Below, one piece after another: positions 61,801 to 64,000 of a stretch of DNA of 64,000 bases. Within the stretch, counting starts at the first letter, position 1; every line of letters starts with the position of its first letter. Origin of the DNA: an uncultured Lachnospiraceae bacterium. GTDB taxonomy: Bacteria; Bacillota; Clostridia; Lachnospirales; Lachnospiraceae. The stretch spans positions 62,001 to 126,000 of the forward strand of contig URXX01000004.1 of NCBI GenBank assembly GCA_900551895.1. The letters run 5' to 3'. The position numbers were made by a program, and so were the translations under genes. The notes beneath the pieces are model-generated. The model did no database searches, was not told the DNA's origin, and saw only the letters and a list, made by a program, of their open reading frames with translations.

Positions 61801-64000
61801 ATGATGTAACTGTTCAGGTGTCTAAAAACAATGTAGAGTGGAAAGACGTAAATGTAAAAGAAGGTAAGGCTGTAAAAGTAGATGCCGATGCACGTTACGT
61901 TCGAATTATCAATAAAACAGAAAAATCAATTACATTTAACATTGAGGAATTCTCTGTAAAAACTGTAGAAATTTATCCGAAATCGGTAAAAGAAACAAAC
62001 TACAGTGAAATTGAAAATCCGTTAAATGTATTTGACGGAGATATTACTACAGCAACACATTATAAAAACAGTCAAACAAAAGGTAAATCATTTACATATG
62101 ATTTAGGACAAGAAATCAACTTAAAGACATTTAAAGTTGTATGCCGTGACAGTGAACATGACTTCCCTCGTCACGCAAAGTTCTCTGTATCTACAGACGG
62201 AAAAACTTGGGAAGAAATTATGACATTGGGAAATCAGGATAAGGACAATGAGGGAGAAGCAACTAACTCAGACCATATTAACACTGTTTTACCAACGCAT
62301 GAAATCTCTTACAATGTGAAAAAAGAAACAGATATAAACAAAAAGGCAAGATATTTAAAATTCGAAATCACAAGAGATAAAGTTGGTCAGGACAAATGGG
62401 TACGTTTCAACGAACTTGAAATCAATGACGGCGAATTTATGCCATCAGAAAACAACCCAACATACACATCAGACGTTGAAGAAACAAGAAACGGTTTATT
62501 CAGAAATATGTCGGACGGCGACATTGCAACAATGTTCGTACCAAGCAAAGATAAAGGATATGTACAGTATTCACTTTCTGACAACACAGATGTAAACACA
62601 ATTAAGATTTTACAGAATGCGTCAGCAATCTCTAACGCGACAGTAGAAGCACGTGTATGGGAAAACGGAAAAGATAAATGGGTGACAGTCGGTAAATTAA
62701 GTCAGTCATACAATGAATTTGTTCTTCCAAACGATACAGTTTTACTTGACATAAAAGTAGAATGGAGTAAAACAACACCAAATATTACTGAATTATTAAC
62801 TTATAAGACAGAATACAAAACAGTAGATAAAAATGCGTTGAAAGCATTAATTGACAGCAAAGAAGATACAACAAAATGGACAACATCTACTGCAAAAGTA
62901 TATGCAGATGCTTATAAAGCAGGACAGGAAGTAATGGATAGTGCAAATGCTTCTCAGGATTCTGTAAACAATGCAGTAACAGCAATTAACAAAGCGATTG
63001 AAGGAAAACAGTTAAAAGGTGATATTTCCGTATTAGAAGCGCTTGTTAAGAATTTTGAAGCAGAAAAATCAGACGTATATACAGCAAAAACATGGGCTGT
63101 ATATGAAAAAGCAATCGATGCTTGTAAGGCTGCAATCAAAGATAAAGACAACACATCTGAAAAAGATGTAGAAACATTGAAAAAAGCAGTGGAAGATGCA
63201 AAAGCAGGATTAGTATACAATCCGACAAATCAGGAATTGGCTTCTATCGCCGTTGAAACTGAGAACGCTTTCATCGCATCTATCGAAAAACCGGAAAATG
63301 TATACACACAGAACTCATGGAACGCATATGTTGATGCGAAAGAAGAGTTAGAAGGCTTATTAGAAGAACATAAAACAACACCACAGCATCCGGATAAATT
63401 TGAGACAGCGTTAAACAAATTAACTACAGCAAAAGGTAACTTAGTTGAGTTAAAAGAATTACCTGCATTAATCGCAGAATTTGACGCAATTAAAGATTCA
63501 TCAATCTATACAAAAGAATCATTTGATGCGTATAAGGAAGCCGTAGACAATGCACGTCAGTTGCTTGTAAACGGAACAGAAGATACAATCGCAGAAGCAA
63601 TCAAAAACATTGAGGATGCAAAAGCAAACTTAAAATTAAACGAAACTGCAGACGCATCAAAAGTGGAGGCGTTATTAAAAGAGTTGAAAGATTTAACAGC
63701 AGAAAATTATACAGAAAAATCATATAATGCTTTACAGAAAGTAATTACTGAAGTTGACGGTAAAGATTTATCTGCTTTAAGTCAGGAAGAATTACAGGAT
63801 TGCCTCAACCAGTTAAATGATGCAAAACAGAACTTAGTATCTGTGGAAGCATTAAAAGAAGCAATCGCTTCAGCAGGAAAATATGCAGCAGATAAATATA
63901 CTGCAAACAGTTATAAAGTATTAACAGATGCAGTTGCAGAAGGAAAAGCATTATTTGCAGCAGGCACAAAAGAAGAAGTAAGCAAAGCAACAACTTCAAT
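58815..64000 (+). CDS. Surface GH84 beta-N-acetylhexosaminidase (NagJ-like), 3' end outside window
   Basis: Open from ATG 58815 (AGGAAAGGAA upstream) to the window end, 1728 codons so far. Signal peptide ends near PTVQAAED. An N-terminal GH20b-like domain (about 30-175) is followed by the GH84 barrel (about 178-480): GFIEGYYGIPWSNEDR, APKDDPYH, and the catalytic Asp298-Asp299 in GVLGDDVGN. Helical domain, then several F5/8C/CBM32-type modules (about 645-1335), then at least five FIVAR-like helical repeats (from about 1337). It should remove terminal beta-GlcNAc from mucin-type glycans or hyaluronan fragments by substrate-assisted catalysis. A sortase tail is expected beyond the window. Expression is under a RAT/terminator switch. 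Confidence 0.93.
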   Translation, partial: MKKILKQILPGVLAVAMVLTMMPISTPTVQAAEDKTTYEIYPNPHDMSYQDGEFVIRQEVNVVFEETIDSVTQKRMNEILASKNKKVTASQEKVEGKTNILVGTYNSKGYVDTYVQKNYKVDASLFEKFGAHFVASNNGEIVVLGRDTDAAFYGITSLKHIFNQMDGSTIRNFTIKDYADTNIRGFIEGYYGIPWSNEDRMSLMKFGGDFKMTSYVFAPKDDPYHTSKWREEYPAEEIAEIKKMVAVGNESKCRFVWTAHPFMGGFNANNADAEIQALLNKFDQLYEAGVRQFGVLGDDVGNLDKNVVVKMMNKVSEWAKKKGDVYDTVFCPAGYNHSWQGDYSELNKYDKEFPDDVKIFWTGEAVCQPVEQKTLDHFRKHNLNGQAERRSPLFWLNWPVNDINGERLMMGKGSLLHTDIDINDLAGVVTNPMQEAEASKVAIFAVADYSWNVKAFNDDKSWEDSFKYVDPQASEALHTLAKHMSNPQPNGHGLVLAESEELQPLIKKINDQLAAGKLNDADAKQMIAEMQTIINACKDFHAQSKNANLKEELKPFTGSLSDLATAIQEYVKAEVAVEANDMFTAFNHYNTGYSALLSSQKHERKLIDGTKMVSPGSTHLIPLAKKLQEKLSGPVNDYATGGAGSQQLKMTASSNISGWHNGSVENIIDGNEATHAWSNQYEAKGQYYQVEFNKPVTVFGIHIINGANQDGKHQDTFGNAQLKYKVQGSDEWKPVNNDTYTNYPEFVDVSQIELENVTAVRYECTEKGSENKWSAMREFKVSTSPETEENFTKTVIRTSEAEGWKVHQGKDADLIDGDLNTSVWYNVRQQEAEPNKDTTKKGDYIGVELSKPIVLGKINVTQGKSDTDGDYFKDVNLQYSMDNKSWTTIQNFKDTRKISVDVSDQNITAKYVRLENNKDQKTWVSFREFDVDAKVFHNGRVFTNVDKYKKHTADYLADEARVTPINDVTLAKDEYIGLKMDRIHELSEITSTLSSDDVTVQVSKNNVEWKDVNVKEGKAVKVDADARYVRIINKTEKSITFNIEEFSVKTVEIYPKSVKETNYSEIENPLNVFDGDITTATHYKNSQTKGKSFTYDLGQEINLKTFKVVCRDSEHDFPRHAKFSVSTDGKTWEEIMTLGNQDKDNEGEATNSDHINTVLPTHEISYNVKKETDINKKARYLKFEITRDKVGQDKWVRFNELEINDGEFMPSENNPTYTSDVEETRNGLFRNMSDGDIATMFVPSKDKGYVQYSLSDNTDVNTIKILQNASAISNATVEARVWENGKDKWVTVGKLSQSYNEFVLPNDTVLLDIKVEWSKTTPNITELLTYKTEYKTVDKNALKALIDSKEDTTKWTTSTAKVYADAYKAGQEVMDSANASQDSVNNAVTAINKAIEGKQLKGDISVLEALVKNFEAEKSDVYTAKTWAVYEKAIDACKAAIKDKDNTSEKDVETLKKAVEDAKAGLVYNPTNQELASIAVETENAFIASIEKPENVYTQNSWNAYVDAKEELEGLLEEHKTTPQHPDKFETALNKLTTAKGNLVELKELPALIAEFDAIKDSSIYTKESFDAYKEAVDNARQLLVNGTEDTIAEAIKNIEDAKANLKLNETADASKVEALLKELKDLTAENYTEKSYNALQKVITEVDGKDLSALSQEELQDCLNQLNDAKQNLVSVEALKEAIASAGKYAADKYTANSYKVLTDAVAEGKALFAAGTKEEVSKATTS

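Noticed and set aside
1..64000. CRISPR array, tRNA or rRNA genes, prophage
   Set aside because: No regularly spaced repeats, no cloverleaf-like sequences ending in a typical acceptor, and no phage structural or integrase genes were seen.

Overview
The window looks like a chromosome segment of a low-GC gut Firmicute, most likely Lachnospiraceae (Clostridia). It carries a Gram-positive PolC replicase, T-box leaders on leuS and pheST, a cobalamin riboswitch, ECF-type transport, sortase-anchored giant glycosidases with FIVAR repeats, and consensus sigma-A promoters with strong AGGAGG-type ribosome sites. The genus cannot be fixed from the sequence alone. There is no prophage, CRISPR array, tRNA or rRNA. 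Mobile-element traces are limited to a truncated Rpn-like gene and a possible transposase remnant.

Layout. 1-6450: end of an unknown gene, a small exported zinc-ribbon protein, then a sugar-type ABC importer operon with two tandem duplicated binding proteins, two permeases and an FtsX/MacB-like membrane protein, but no ATPase. 6450-13061: a membrane-anchored small protein, ispG, polC and a GNAT. 13078-27401: a roughly 14 kb operon behind a cobalamin riboswitch. 27488-31252: threonine catabolism (tdh-kbl) and a uracil permease. 31264-36957: divergent TetR-APC transporter and MFS-CocE hydrolase operons around a strong palindromic operator. 36962-39296 (minus strand): a PurF-like protein lacking its nucleophilic cysteine and a PdaA-like deacetylase. 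39398-47331: a ClC antiporter, ogt and an 1860-residue surface glycosidase of the GH36/clan D type. 47364-58591: a GNAT, T-box-leuS, a patch of small poorly known genes, an XRE regulator and T-box-pheS-pheT. 58621-64000: a GH84 surface hexosaminidase, cut by the window end, behind a BglG/LicT-type antitermination site.

The most exciting region is 13078-27401. The riboswitch controls an ECF vitamin transporter (EcfT, fused double EcfA, S component) and also a set of exported proteins. One is a lipoprotein resembling the alpha6/alpha6-barrel half of animal intrinsic factor and transcobalamin. Two membrane-anchored proteins resemble the other (beta, DUF4430) half. There is also a sortase-anchored propeller-like protein, and a MoxR-DUF58-transglutaminase module whose transglutaminase has Asp where the catalytic Cys should be. 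I read this as a surface cobalamin capture-and-relay apparatus in which the two halves of an intrinsic-factor-like binder are separate polypeptides. The component families are recognised from sequence; the joint function is inference.

The second strong signal is the 29-nt RNA antiterminator motif overlapping a terminator before the GH84 gene, which implies control of this glycosidase by a PTS-linked antiterminator protein encoded elsewhere. Together with the GH36-like enzyme, several CBM32-type domains and a sortase-type tail, it suggests a host-glycan (mucin) forager.
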